Assembly (NCBI GenBank): GCA_937959115.1
Contig: CALGAW010000027.1
Span: 1 to 64,000, forward strand
Direction: 5' to 3'
DNA length: 64,000 bases
Origin: an uncultured Saprospiraceae bacterium
Lineage (GTDB): Bacteria > Bacteroidota > Bacteroidia > Chitinophagales > Saprospiraceae
The number at the start of each line of letters is the position of its first letter. Within the stretch, counting starts at the first letter, position 1. The position numbers and the translations under genes are program-made. The notes under the pieces were generated by a model. The model was given only the letters and a program-made list of their open reading frames with translations, made no database searches and had not been told where the DNA came from. Below are positions 45,339-53,971 of the stretch, piece by piece.

Positions 45339-45893
45339 ATGTCTAACCCCCGAAAAAAACAAGCAAAATTCATTCGCACTGTCCGAAAAATTCATAGGAC
45401 AACAGGTGCTTCTCTTTTCCTACTTTTCTTTATTGTTTCTATCACAGGCCTAATGCTTGGCTGGAAAAAGAACAGTAATGGTATACTACTAGCCAAAACC
45501 AAACAAGGAACCTCGGAACATCTGAAAGACTGGTTATCATTAGACTCCTTGCACCAAATAGCAGAACAGGCTGCACTTGAAAAGCACCCAACAAAAAAAC
45601 ATCAGCTAAAGCGTATCGACGTCAGAAAGAATAAAGGAACCGTCAAGTTTGTCTTTGACAATTTTTACGGTATCCAGATCGATGGTGCCTCTGGTCAAGT
45701 CTTATTGCATGAAAACAGAAATTCAGATTTGATTGAAAACATACACGATGGCTCTATCATCGACTATCTTCTTGGCACAAATGGCTGGTTTAAATTGCTG
45801 TATACCTCAGTAATGGGATTGGCTTTATTGCTATTTACTATTACCGGGTTTTGGCTTTGGTATGGGCCAAAGCGGATGCGTAGAAACAGATGA
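45339..45893 (+). CDS. PepSY-domain membrane protein
   Basis: The 184-aa product has an N-terminal membrane segment (TTGASLFLLFFIVSITGLMLGW), a periplasmic PepSY-like domain (about 65-135: DSLHQIAEQAALEKHP, QLKRIDVRKNKGTVKFVF, IQIDGASGQVL) and a second membrane segment (LYTSVMGLALLLFTITGFWLWYGP). KIHRTTG before the first segment and EN(I)HDGS inside recall the PepSY-TM family linked to ferric reduction or iron uptake. The position just upstream of feoAB supports an iron-related role, by inference. Confidence 0.85.
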   Translation: MSNPRKKQAKFIRTVRKIHRTTGASLFLLFFIVSITGLMLGWKKNSNGILLAKTKQGTSEHLKDWLSLDSLHQIAEQAALEKHPTKKHQLKRIDVRKNKGTVKFVFDNFYGIQIDGASGQVLLHENRNSDLIENIHDGSIIDYLLGTNGWFKLLYTSVMGLALLLFTITGFWLWYGPKRMRRNR

Positions 45894-46048
45894 ATTAATT
45901 GTTTATCAAAACCTTTCGTCAAGTTCGGTTGTTCCACTTTAGTTAACAAAAACTAGTCAAACACTTCTTCATTCTGCATTCAACTTTTTACATCCTGCAC
46001 TCCACAAGTTCATTCTATTTAGACCAGTTAAAAATAAAATTCTTTCAT

Positions 46049-46056
46049 TATATTTG
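46049..46056 (+). promoter_or_regulatory. Candidate -7 promoter element (TATATTTG) immediately before feoA
   Basis: A perfect TAnnTTTG match ends only 4 bp before the feoA ATG at 46061, so transcription from it would start at or next to the ATG. Confidence 0.5.
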
Positions 46057-46060
46057 CCCC

Positions 46061-46291
46061 ATGAAATTAAACGAGGTCAACAGTGGGGTTGCTTGTATTG
46101 TGCTCAGTTTGGAACAAGAACGAAGTACAAAACAACTCATGTTAGTAAACGGGCTTTTCGTAGGCGCTAAAGTAAATGTTAACCGTAACGACAACCTCAG
46201 ACAATTGATGCACCTTACCGTCGGAGGAAGACTCATCGCCATCCGCCAGAAAGATGCCGCCAAAATTGAAATTGCCAGAATAGAAGATTAA
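46061..46291 (+). CDS. feoA: FeoA family ferrous-iron transport accessory protein
   Basis: The 76-aa product is a single SH3-like FeoA domain (MKLNEVNSGVACIVLSLE, MLVNGLFVGAKVNVNRND, LTVGGRLIAIRQKDAAKIEI), full length for the family. It is a cytosolic partner of FeoB. It lies 12 bp upstream of feoB on the same strand. The start codon follows a -7-type promoter element by 4 bp, raising the possibility of a leaderless mRNA. Confidence 0.92.
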   Translation: MKLNEVNSGVACIVLSLEQERSTKQLMLVNGLFVGAKVNVNRNDNLRQLMHLTVGGRLIAIRQKDAAKIEIARIED

Positions 46292-46303
46292 CCCGAACAC
46301 CCA

Positions 46304-48277
46304 ATGAAAAGAATTGCACTGGTAGGCAACCCCAACGTAGGAAAAAGCACGCTATTTAACCTCCTTACAGGTCTAAATCAGAAAACCGCTAACTATGCTG
46401 GTGCTACTGTAGAAAAAAAATCTGGAACATGGAATAAGACTCAAGTCCTAGACCTTCCTGGCCTTCAATCCCTTTGGGCAAACACCATCGACGAACAAAT
46501 CAGTAGTGATGAAATTCTTAAGTTCTCGCAAATCGGTGCACCTGTCCTTTATATTGCAAATGGACTACAATTGGAAAATAGTTTACTCCTGTTCTCCCAA
46601 ATTGCTGACCTTCAGATTCCAACTGCATTCGTCATCAACTTCAAAGACGAAATAGAAAAAAGCCAACTGAGAATCGATCTCGAACGATTGAAAAACCGCC
46701 TAGGGTGTCCAGTTATACTGATCAACTCCAAAAATGGTGACGGACTATACGAACTAGAGCAAATACTTACAAGTCAACTGTTTAAAATACCAAATGCGTT
46801 TTGCAGAAGCCAGTACGAATCCTTCGAAAACGGAACAATAATCAACCGATACAGAGAAGTGTTTGAACAAGACAAGACCAATCGACTTGATGATAACATG
46901 TATGAGGAGGATATCTCTAAGCGCCAAGTGGTTATTTCTAGCATCTGTAATCAAGTAGTACAACAGCCTTCCGTTGCAAATCCGCTAATGGAACAAACAA
47001 CGCGCTGGGATCAAATATTGCTTCACCCATTATGGGGAACACTAGCATTTTTGGCAACACTTTTCCTCATCTTTCAAGCCATGTTTGCAATGGCAGCTTG
47101 GCCGATGGACTTGATTGACGGCTTTTTTGCAGGCCTATCTGAGCAGGTCAAAACGAGTTTACCTGCTGTTTGGTATACAGATCTGATTTCAGATGCGATC
47201 ATCCCTGGGCTAGCTGGTGTGTTGATCTTTATTCCTCAAATCGCAATTTTATTCTTTCTGCTTGGCGTACTCGAAAGTACAGGCTATATGGCAAGAGTCT
47301 CCTACTTGTCTGATCGATTGCTGAGACGGTTTGGCCTAAGCGGAAGCAGTGTCATTCCCCTTCTGAGCGGAGTTGCTTGTTCCATCCCTGCAATCATGAG
47401 CGCTCGAAATATAAAAAATGAACGGGAACGGCTTGCCGTTATTCTGATTACACCATTTATGACGTGCAGTGCACGATTGCCAGTGTACACAATACTGATT
47501 GCGCTTATTTTTCCTACGGCTACCGTGGGTGGCGTATTCTCTGTGAAAGGATTCGCCCTCTTTGGCTTGTATTTGCTAGGCACTTTGACCGCTTTAATCG
47601 CAGGATTTTTCATCACAAAACGCTTAAAAACAGCTGATACTGCAATGTGGATGGTAGAGCTCCCAGTCTACAGATCACCCAATTGGCGCAACGTGTTACT
47701 TACGGTGTTCAACAAAACAAAATCCTTTGTAGTAGAAGCTGGAAAGGTGATTTTTGTCATTTCAATAGCGCTTTGGCTGCTTGCAACGAATCATCCCCAT
47801 AACGAAACGTTTATTGCAGAGAAAATCACAGAACAGAAGACAGTCCTAGGTGATTCTGGTGATGTGGAAGCTTCGGTAAGGCTGCAATACTCCTACATCG
47901 GGTACCTAGGTCAGTTTATAGAGCCAGTAATTAAGCCATTGGGGTATGACTGGAAAATTGGGATTGCACTAGTGACTTCTTTCGCAGCAAGGGAGGTGTT
48001 TGTGGGCACACTTTCAACAATCTACAGTATAGGCTCAGAAGATGAGGGACCAATCATCGAACGACTTAAGAAGGAAAAACGGATTGATGGGAGGCCGGTT
48101 TATACGCTTGGTGCTTGTATCTCGTTGCTGTTGTTTTATGTTTTTGCTATGCAATGTATGAGCACCATGGCTATCGTCCGTAAAGAAACCGGGAGTTGGA
48201 AATGGCCTATTATTCAGTTTATAGGAATGCTATTATTAGCCTATTTTACTGCATTAATTGCTTTTCAATTGTTATAA
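46304..48277 (+). CDS. feoB: Ferrous iron transporter FeoB
   Basis: The 657-aa product has an N-terminal G domain: G1 GNPNVGKS (8-15), G2 region ANYAGATVEKK, G3 DLPG, G4 as NFKD (usually NxxD), then a helical linker. The membrane part has about nine to ten segments including the two gate domains with GVACSIPAIMSARNIKNERER and a second one around AAREVFVGTLSTIYSIG. It imports Fe2+ across the inner membrane under nucleotide control. At 657 aa it is somewhat shorter than the common 700-770 aa proteins, mainly in the linker. It forms an operon with feoA. Confidence 0.96.
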   Translation: MKRIALVGNPNVGKSTLFNLLTGLNQKTANYAGATVEKKSGTWNKTQVLDLPGLQSLWANTIDEQISSDEILKFSQIGAPVLYIANGLQLENSLLLFSQIADLQIPTAFVINFKDEIEKSQLRIDLERLKNRLGCPVILINSKNGDGLYELEQILTSQLFKIPNAFCRSQYESFENGTIINRYREVFEQDKTNRLDDNMYEEDISKRQVVISSICNQVVQQPSVANPLMEQTTRWDQILLHPLWGTLAFLATLFLIFQAMFAMAAWPMDLIDGFFAGLSEQVKTSLPAVWYTDLISDAIIPGLAGVLIFIPQIAILFFLLGVLESTGYMARVSYLSDRLLRRFGLSGSSVIPLLSGVACSIPAIMSARNIKNERERLAVILITPFMTCSARLPVYTILIALIFPTATVGGVFSVKGFALFGLYLLGTLTALIAGFFITKRLKTADTAMWMVELPVYRSPNWRNVLLTVFNKTKSFVVEAGKVIFVISIALWLLATNHPHNETFIAEKITEQKTVLGDSGDVEASVRLQYSYIGYLGQFIEPVIKPLGYDWKIGIALVTSFAAREVFVGTLSTIYSIGSEDEGPIIERLKKEKRIDGRPVYTLGACISLLLFYVFAMQCMSTMAIVRKETGSWKWPIIQFIGMLLLAYFTALIAFQLL

Positions 48278-48743
48278 TCCATCACTTTTTCCAATTATTC
48301 GTTATCCGACAGTCAGTTTAATCCTGAAGAAAATAAGTAAAATACGGGGTTTTAGTCGTGTAGATAACTTATTTACATAGAAAATTTTATTGATGCTTTT
48401 TGGCTTGTAATTCAGTTTGTCACCTGACGATTCATGGTTATTTTTTCTTCTACAATGGTTATAAAAACAACTCCTTTATATATTTTTTATAATAAATATT
48501 TTTTATTTAAATCCCTATAAATCAGACGAAAAGGGCAACTCCCTTATTATTTATCCTTCTTTTTTATCTATCTTTAATGTGAATTTTTATGGTTTTACAA
48601 TCACTTTAAAAATCCATCAAATGTACCCATCAATCTCTAATCTATTTTATCTATTTCATAGAACATTTCAATATTATCACACTAGTTGGCTACCCAATTA
48701 GATAGATATCCTTTCATCAATTTACCAAGCAAATTTACCTATT
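48278..48743. promoter_or_regulatory. 466-bp AT-rich leader region of the first surface paralog
   Basis: No gene is present. TCCTTCTTTTTTATCTATCTTTA with a TATCTTTA core at 48569-48576 resembles sequences upstream of the second (53859-53866) and third (59079-59086) paralogs. From there the untranslated leader would be about 160 bases. Confidence 0.45.
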
Positions 48744-51700
48744 ATGAAGTATCAAAAAATACTACTATTGTTCATGATTACCCTTTCATGCAATAGTTTT
48801 TTATTCTCTCAATGCCCTGGAACTCCCCCATTGGATTTTACATTTGAGTCAACTGAATCCAGATGTGAATCAAATGGAACGATTACCCTGCACATTACTG
48901 GAGGAGCTCCGTTTACAGACATCTTTGGCAATCCGATTTATAACAACACCATTATTGCCCCAGTCGTTATTCCAGTAGGAGGGCAGTCAGATTCTGTATT
49001 TACAGCTTTGGAGGCTGACACGTACACAATAGAAGTAAAAGACGCTAACGGCTGCAGTGTAACGCACTCTGTCATGGTACCTGGAACACATATACAATTG
49101 GAACTAACACCGACCTTTGAAGATGCTACCTGTGATGGCAGCATAGGAGGTTGGATTTGTGGAACACCAGATGAAGGAAGACCCTGGCCTCCAGGATATT
49201 ATATGTATGAGCTATTTGACGCTAGTACAACGCCTCCTACCTCTTTAGGACCAGCGGGGTTAGATAGCTGTTTCATGAATCTGGCAGCTGGTTCTTACCA
49301 AATAAGAGCCTATGATAGCTGTCAAAACTTTCAGACAAGGGATATTGTTCTATCCACAAAAACATACGACAATACATTCAGATTTACAGCATCAAGCAGA
49401 TATTTCCTCTGTGATACGCAGTGCGTGATAATTACTGTACCAAACTACAATCCTCCATGGGGGGAATATCCATACTCCTGGGAAATTCTCTCCTCAGATG
49501 AACCCTCAATTATTGGCGAAACAGGTGTTTTTGATAGGCCTGCAGAAGCAGATACTTTATGCTTTTCTCCAATTCAGCAAGGCTTGTTTGTATTAAAGGT
49601 TACTGACCAATGTGGAAATACTGCGACAAATTTTGGGAGTATTCGAGGACCATCAACAGGAGCAGGCAATGGATTTGATTGTGTTGATGGAGGAACCCTT
49701 ACTGTAAATTCTACTTTTACTTTACCAACCTTTTGCCCACGAGATAGCGTCTCCTTTGAAATATATTCCGCTCCTCCAGGTGCTCCAATTCCACCACCAC
49801 AAGATTCAGGATTTTTCCCAGGATTACAAGGTGGCACCTATTGTGTTCGGGTGACTGATTGTTGTGGAAATGTTACTTCCGCTTGTGATGAAGTTACACT
49901 TCCAGCTTGGACACTTTGTTCTGGTGTCTCCTTTCTTAGTACCAATTGTGATAATGAGACAGTAAGATTTAGAACTTGTCGCCAATCTAATGGTGGTCCG
50001 AACCCAGCAGGGTTAGTTGCTATAGTGACATCAGCACCAATGGGCTATCCCCAAACATTGCCAGATACGCTTGCATCAAGTACTACTTATATATATGGTC
50101 CTCCTGGACAATATTGCCTCTTAATGTACGATGAATGCAATAGAAGAGATTCAATGTGCTACCAGATAGAACCGGACTCTCTTGTTTATGATTATGATAT
50201 TGGAATTATTCCTGGGTGTGTTACCGGAAATGAAATCACAGTAAACTATACTGCAAATTTTAATAGTTATTTTAGAATTACTGCTCTTAACCCTTTTGTT
50301 TATCACGGAGTATTTTTTGACGGAGAAAATCTTAATAACCTGCCTACTGGAGATTATCGTATTGAATATTATAATTCCCGTGCAGCTTGTTTCATGTTTA
50401 CTGACACCATCACAATTCCAGAGTACGAACCACCTGCCATTACTGGCGCATTTGGTATTGAATGTACAAATGGAGCTGGTTTAATAACTGTTGTTGGTTC
50501 TGGGGGAAATACGCCGTATACCTATGAACTTTATCAAGGACCGGTTACAAGACCTATTCAATCTTCACCTAGTTTCCCTGGATTACCTGTTGGAACCTAC
50601 GACATAAGAATGAATGACAATTGTAACAACTCGGCTACTACCACTGTTTCTATTGAACCATTTATGCCTGATATACAGGGTTATGGTGGCCACTTCTGTG
50701 TCGGTGAAAATGCAACACTTGACGTAGACTACTTCGACTTGGCAACCTATTCCTGGACAGGTCCAAATGGTAATACTTCAGATACATCTGTACTTGTCCT
50801 TTCTAATCTAACGCTAGCGGATGCCGGCACGTATACCATTGACATCGACGTAGTAAATCCAGATCAAACTGCTTGTATCGCTCAACAATTGACCATTGAC
50901 ATTACAGTAATTGATTGTAACGATTGCCAAGCTGCATTAGATGACAACCTAGATCTATGTGCATTAATCGACGGCGATCCTACACATCCATTCGCAACGC
51001 TCGATTGTGACAATGGTGGGGTTTCTAACCTTAATGAATGTACTAGTGGAGAAAATCCATTAGACCCTTCTGACGATTGCCTAGCAGCAGTCAATAACAA
51101 CTTTAACATCTGTCAGCTAATAAATCTTGACCCAAATCATCCACTTGCATCGGCAGATTGTGACGAAGGCGGTGTAACTAACATTGAAGAATGCCAAAAT
51201 GGAGGTAACCCTGCCGATCTATCTGACGATTGTGAAATCGCTACGGACATTGGAATGGATATTTGCACATTGCTTGATCCAGACGGAGATGGAACATTTG
51301 ATCTTACACATCCTTGGGCTTTTCTTGATTGTGATAATGGCGGAGTCATTAATATTGATGAATGTATCGCAGGAACTGATCCAGGAGCACCAAGTGATGA
51401 CCCTACCTGTAGTTGTCATGATGCAGTAGAAGGAACAATTGATATTTGTGCAATTCTTGCCGTAAGTCCTGCTCCCCGTCTGGCAACCTTAGATTGTGAC
51501 AATGGTGGTATAGATAACGCAACGGAATGCGCGAACGGCGGTGACCCACTTGATCCTCTAGATGATTGTAATGTTGCTGAAATAGCAGAAGTCGACATCT
51601 GTGTTATGATTAATGCAAACCCTGATCATCCATTAGCAGGTCTAGATTGTGATGATGGTGGTCTGCTTAATAGTAGTGAATGCGCCAACGGTAGTGATCC

Positions 51701-53738
51701 ATTTGATCCTTCTGATGACTGCGCTACTGCTGTAAGTGCTGGAATGGATATTTGCTTACTCATTGCTGCCGACCCAGCACACCCGCTTGCACAACTCGAT
51801 TGTGACAATGGTGGTGTTGACAACTACTCTGAATGTAGAAATTCTGGTGATCCTGCTATTCCAGGTGACGATTGCAATGTAGCTGTTGCTACTGGTGTTG
51901 ACATATGCGCTATAATCGATAACGATCCTGCCCACCCATGGGCAACTCTGGATTGCGATTTGGGAGGGATCGGAAATCTTGAAGAATGTATGAATGGCAA
52001 TGACCCTTCTGTTCCAAGTGATGACGTGGTTTGTCCAATCGACCTATGTGTTGATGCCATGGACAATAGTATCGATATCTGCACTGTGTTAAGCATGGAA
52101 CCATCAAATCCATTAGCAACACTTGATTGTGATGGTGGTGGTGTTGATAATGCAACAGAATGCGAAAACAATGGAGATCCGCTTGATCCTACAGATGACT
52201 GTATGGCTGCAGAACTAGGAGTATTAGATATCTGTGCTATGATCAATGCAGACCCTGATCACCCTTTAGCAGGTCTCGACTGCGATGATGGAGGACTAAT
52301 CAACAGTAGTGAATGTGCTAATGGAAGTGATCCTTTTGATTCAGCTGATGACTGCGCGACAGCGATAACAGCCGAAATGGATATTTGCTTACTCATTGCT
52401 GCTGATCCCGCTCACCCACTTGCAGAGCTGGATTGCGATAATGGAGGAATAGACAATTACACCGAATGTAGAAATGGAGGTGACCCTGCTGAGGCAAATG
52501 ATGACTGTACTACAGCAGTAACTGTGGGCTCAGATTTATGTCTCATCATTGATAACGATCCTAGTCACCCTTGGGCAACGTTGGATTGTGACCTTGGAGG
52601 AATCGACAATCTCACTGAATGCACAAATGGCAATGACCCTTCTAATCCTATTGATGATGCAAGTTGCCCAATTGACTTATGTATTGATGCCATGGACAAT
52701 AGTGTCGATATCTGTGCTGTTTTAATCCTAAATCCTTCAAGTCCTTTAGGAACGCTCGACTGTGATGGTGGCGGTGTTGACAATGCCACTGAATGTGCAA
52801 ATAATGGTGATCCACTAGAATCTTCTGATGATTGTTCAGTTGCCGAAACTGCGATGCTTGATATTTGTGCAATGATTGCAGCAGATCCGACGCATCCATT
52901 GGCAAATGCTGATTGTGATGGTGGTGGTGTCCTAAACGTAGTAGAATGTTTTACAGGTGAAAATCCGTTCAACCAAAGCGACGATTGTACCGCGGCAATT
53001 GATATGGGCCTCAACATTTGTCAATTGATTAATTACGATCCAAACCATCCACTAGCTACGCTTGATTGTGACATGGGTGGTGTAGACAACTTTACAGAAT
53101 GTAACTCTGGCGGTAACCCAGGTGAAGCAACAGATGATGTAGAGAGTATCTGCCTATCAGCAATGAGCGGCGATACAGATATCTGTGCACTACTTACTGC
53201 GGATCCAGCACATCCAATTGGGCAAGCAGACTGTGACGAGGGTGGTGTTATAAACGTTGAAGAATGTACAAATGGGAATGATCCAACTGATCCACTAGAT
53301 GACTGTCCTGACATCACGCCTATTACTACAATTCTCCCAGGTAATATTGCGGGAGCAAGCAGTGTTGGTGTTGCTGTTGAAATAACCGAGCTAAATGGGA
53401 TAGATACAGATGGTTCAGCAATTTTAGTTAGAATGCCTTCAGATCCAAGATTAACCTTTGTTTGGAATCCGGTTCTTACATCGGTTGCCCTTACTCCAAT
53501 AAACAATGCAAATTGGATGTATCTTGGTAACAATGGTGTTGTACATACTTTCCAATATAATGGACCAGGATTGATCATTGGTGGCAGTCAGACAGAGGCA
53601 TTTGGCTTTGAGTCAACTTATGATCCTCAATCAACTGATGGACAAACTACTGTTACAGCTTCGATTGTGCCATTTGGTGGAGGTGAATGCAACCTCCTAA
53701 ATGATACTGATTCTGAACGATTAGTTTACTTTGAATAG
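48744..53738 (+). CDS. Surface-protein paralog 1: shared N-terminal module, fifteen 51-residue Cys/Asp repeats, conserved C-terminal module
   Basis: The 1,664-aa product has a signal peptide (LLLFMITLSCNSFLFSQ, then CPGTPPLDFTF). Residues about 20-727 are a module shared with the next two paralogs: an SprB-like first domain (GTITLHITGG), Cys-rich beta domains with CGTPDEGRPWPPGYY and DCCGNV, and an Ig-like end (YSWTGPNGNTSDTS). Bases 50925-53303 encode 15 units of CxxAxxxxxDICxxIxxDPxHPLAxLDCDxGGVxNxxECxNGxDPxDPxDD, relatives of the thrombospondin-3-like DCDGDG modules and probably calcium-binding. The last about 145 residues are shared with paralog 2 only. No type A or B sorting domain is visible. 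A terminator follows. Likely a long surface adhesin; function is inference. Confidence 0.85.
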   Translation: MKYQKILLLFMITLSCNSFLFSQCPGTPPLDFTFESTESRCESNGTITLHITGGAPFTDIFGNPIYNNTIIAPVVIPVGGQSDSVFTALEADTYTIEVKDANGCSVTHSVMVPGTHIQLELTPTFEDATCDGSIGGWICGTPDEGRPWPPGYYMYELFDASTTPPTSLGPAGLDSCFMNLAAGSYQIRAYDSCQNFQTRDIVLSTKTYDNTFRFTASSRYFLCDTQCVIITVPNYNPPWGEYPYSWEILSSDEPSIIGETGVFDRPAEADTLCFSPIQQGLFVLKVTDQCGNTATNFGSIRGPSTGAGNGFDCVDGGTLTVNSTFTLPTFCPRDSVSFEIYSAPPGAPIPPPQDSGFFPGLQGGTYCVRVTDCCGNVTSACDEVTLPAWTLCSGVSFLSTNCDNETVRFRTCRQSNGGPNPAGLVAIVTSAPMGYPQTLPDTLASSTTYIYGPPGQYCLLMYDECNRRDSMCYQIEPDSLVYDYDIGIIPGCVTGNEITVNYTANFNSYFRITALNPFVYHGVFFDGENLNNLPTGDYRIEYYNSRAACFMFTDTITIPEYEPPAITGAFGIECTNGAGLITVVGSGGNTPYTYELYQGPVTRPIQSSPSFPGLPVGTYDIRMNDNCNNSATTTVSIEPFMPDIQGYGGHFCVGENATLDVDYFDLATYSWTGPNGNTSDTSVLVLSNLTLADAGTYTIDIDVVNPDQTACIAQQLTIDITVIDCNDCQAALDDNLDLCALIDGDPTHPFATLDCDNGGVSNLNECTSGENPLDPSDDCLAAVNNNFNICQLINLDPNHPLASADCDEGGVTNIEECQNGGNPADLSDDCEIATDIGMDICTLLDPDGDGTFDLTHPWAFLDCDNGGVINIDECIAGTDPGAPSDDPTCSCHDAVEGTIDICAILAVSPAPRLATLDCDNGGIDNATECANGGDPLDPLDDCNVAEIAEVDICVMINANPDHPLAGLDCDDGGLLNSSECANGSDPFDPSDDCATAVSAGMDICLLIAADPAHPLAQLDCDNGGVDNYSECRNSGDPAIPGDDCNVAVATGVDICAIIDNDPAHPWATLDCDLGGIGNLEECMNGNDPSVPSDDVVCPIDLCVDAMDNSIDICTVLSMEPSNPLATLDCDGGGVDNATECENNGDPLDPTDDCMAAELGVLDICAMINADPDHPLAGLDCDDGGLINSSECANGSDPFDSADDCATAITAEMDICLLIAADPAHPLAELDCDNGGIDNYTECRNGGDPAEANDDCTTAVTVGSDLCLIIDNDPSHPWATLDCDLGGIDNLTECTNGNDPSNPIDDASCPIDLCIDAMDNSVDICAVLILNPSSPLGTLDCDGGGVDNATECANNGDPLESSDDCSVAETAMLDICAMIAADPTHPLANADCDGGGVLNVVECFTGENPFNQSDDCTAAIDMGLNICQLINYDPNHPLATLDCDMGGVDNFTECNSGGNPGEATDDVESICLSAMSGDTDICALLTADPAHPIGQADCDEGGVINVEECTNGNDPTDPLDDCPDITPITTILPGNIAGASSVGVAVEITELNGIDTDGSAILVRMPSDPRLTFVWNPVLTSVALTPINNANWMYLGNNGVVHTFQYNGPGLIIGGSQTEAFGFESTYDPQSTDGQTTVTASIVPFGGGECNLLNDTDSERLVYFE
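48797..48802 (+). other. T6 tract in the signal-peptide coding region (in-frame reference)
   Basis: This tract corresponds in position to the T7 tract of the third paralog at 59343-59349; here six T keep the start codon in frame. Confidence 0.8.
50925..53303 (+). repeat. Array of fifteen 51-residue Cys/Asp repeats (paralog 1)
   Basis: Units 3, 7, 11 and 14 carry short insertions (for example after SDDP or DDVVCPID). Units 4-7 and 8-11 form two copies of a four-unit super-repeat; units 9-11 resemble units 5-7 of paralog 2 more than units 5-7 of the same protein. Confidence 0.9.
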
Positions 53739-53744
53739 ATAAAT

Positions 53745-53777
53745 AGAAGAGGCTTTCAATTGCTGACAGCCTCTTCT
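53745..53777 (+). terminator. Intrinsic terminator after paralog 1
   Basis: A perfect 10-bp stem AGAAGAGGCT/AGCCTCTTCT with a 13-base loop, then AATTTTAAA, starts 7 bp after the stop codon. Confidence 0.8.
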
Positions 53778-53858
53778 AATTTTAAATACCCGAGTATGAT
53801 TAAAACATGACCGTAGAACTTAACCATGCTTATGCTTATAAAATCACTCTTCTTTTCT

Positions 53859-53866
53859 TATATTTA
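53859..53866 (+). promoter_or_regulatory. Promoter-like TATATTTA shared by the paralogs
   Basis: It lies in CTCTTCTTTTCTTATATTTA, 105 bp before the start of paralog 2, and resembles the elements at 48569 and 59079. Confidence 0.4.
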
Positions 53867-53971
53867 AAGTGATTAAGAATGAACGTTAGCATTTTTAGCT
53901 ATACTTAACTGAAATTAATGCTTGAAGAAAACCACTATTGTGGTATTTTTAAATCCAAAATGTTGCCCATT

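Noticed and set aside
51824-53578. Long minus-strand frames (60-181 aa) opposite the Cys/Asp repeat arrays, also at 57172-58119
   Set aside because: They are repetitive Ser/Pro-rich mirror translations of the sense repeats (SQSSEGSNGSP-like), without start context or family features.
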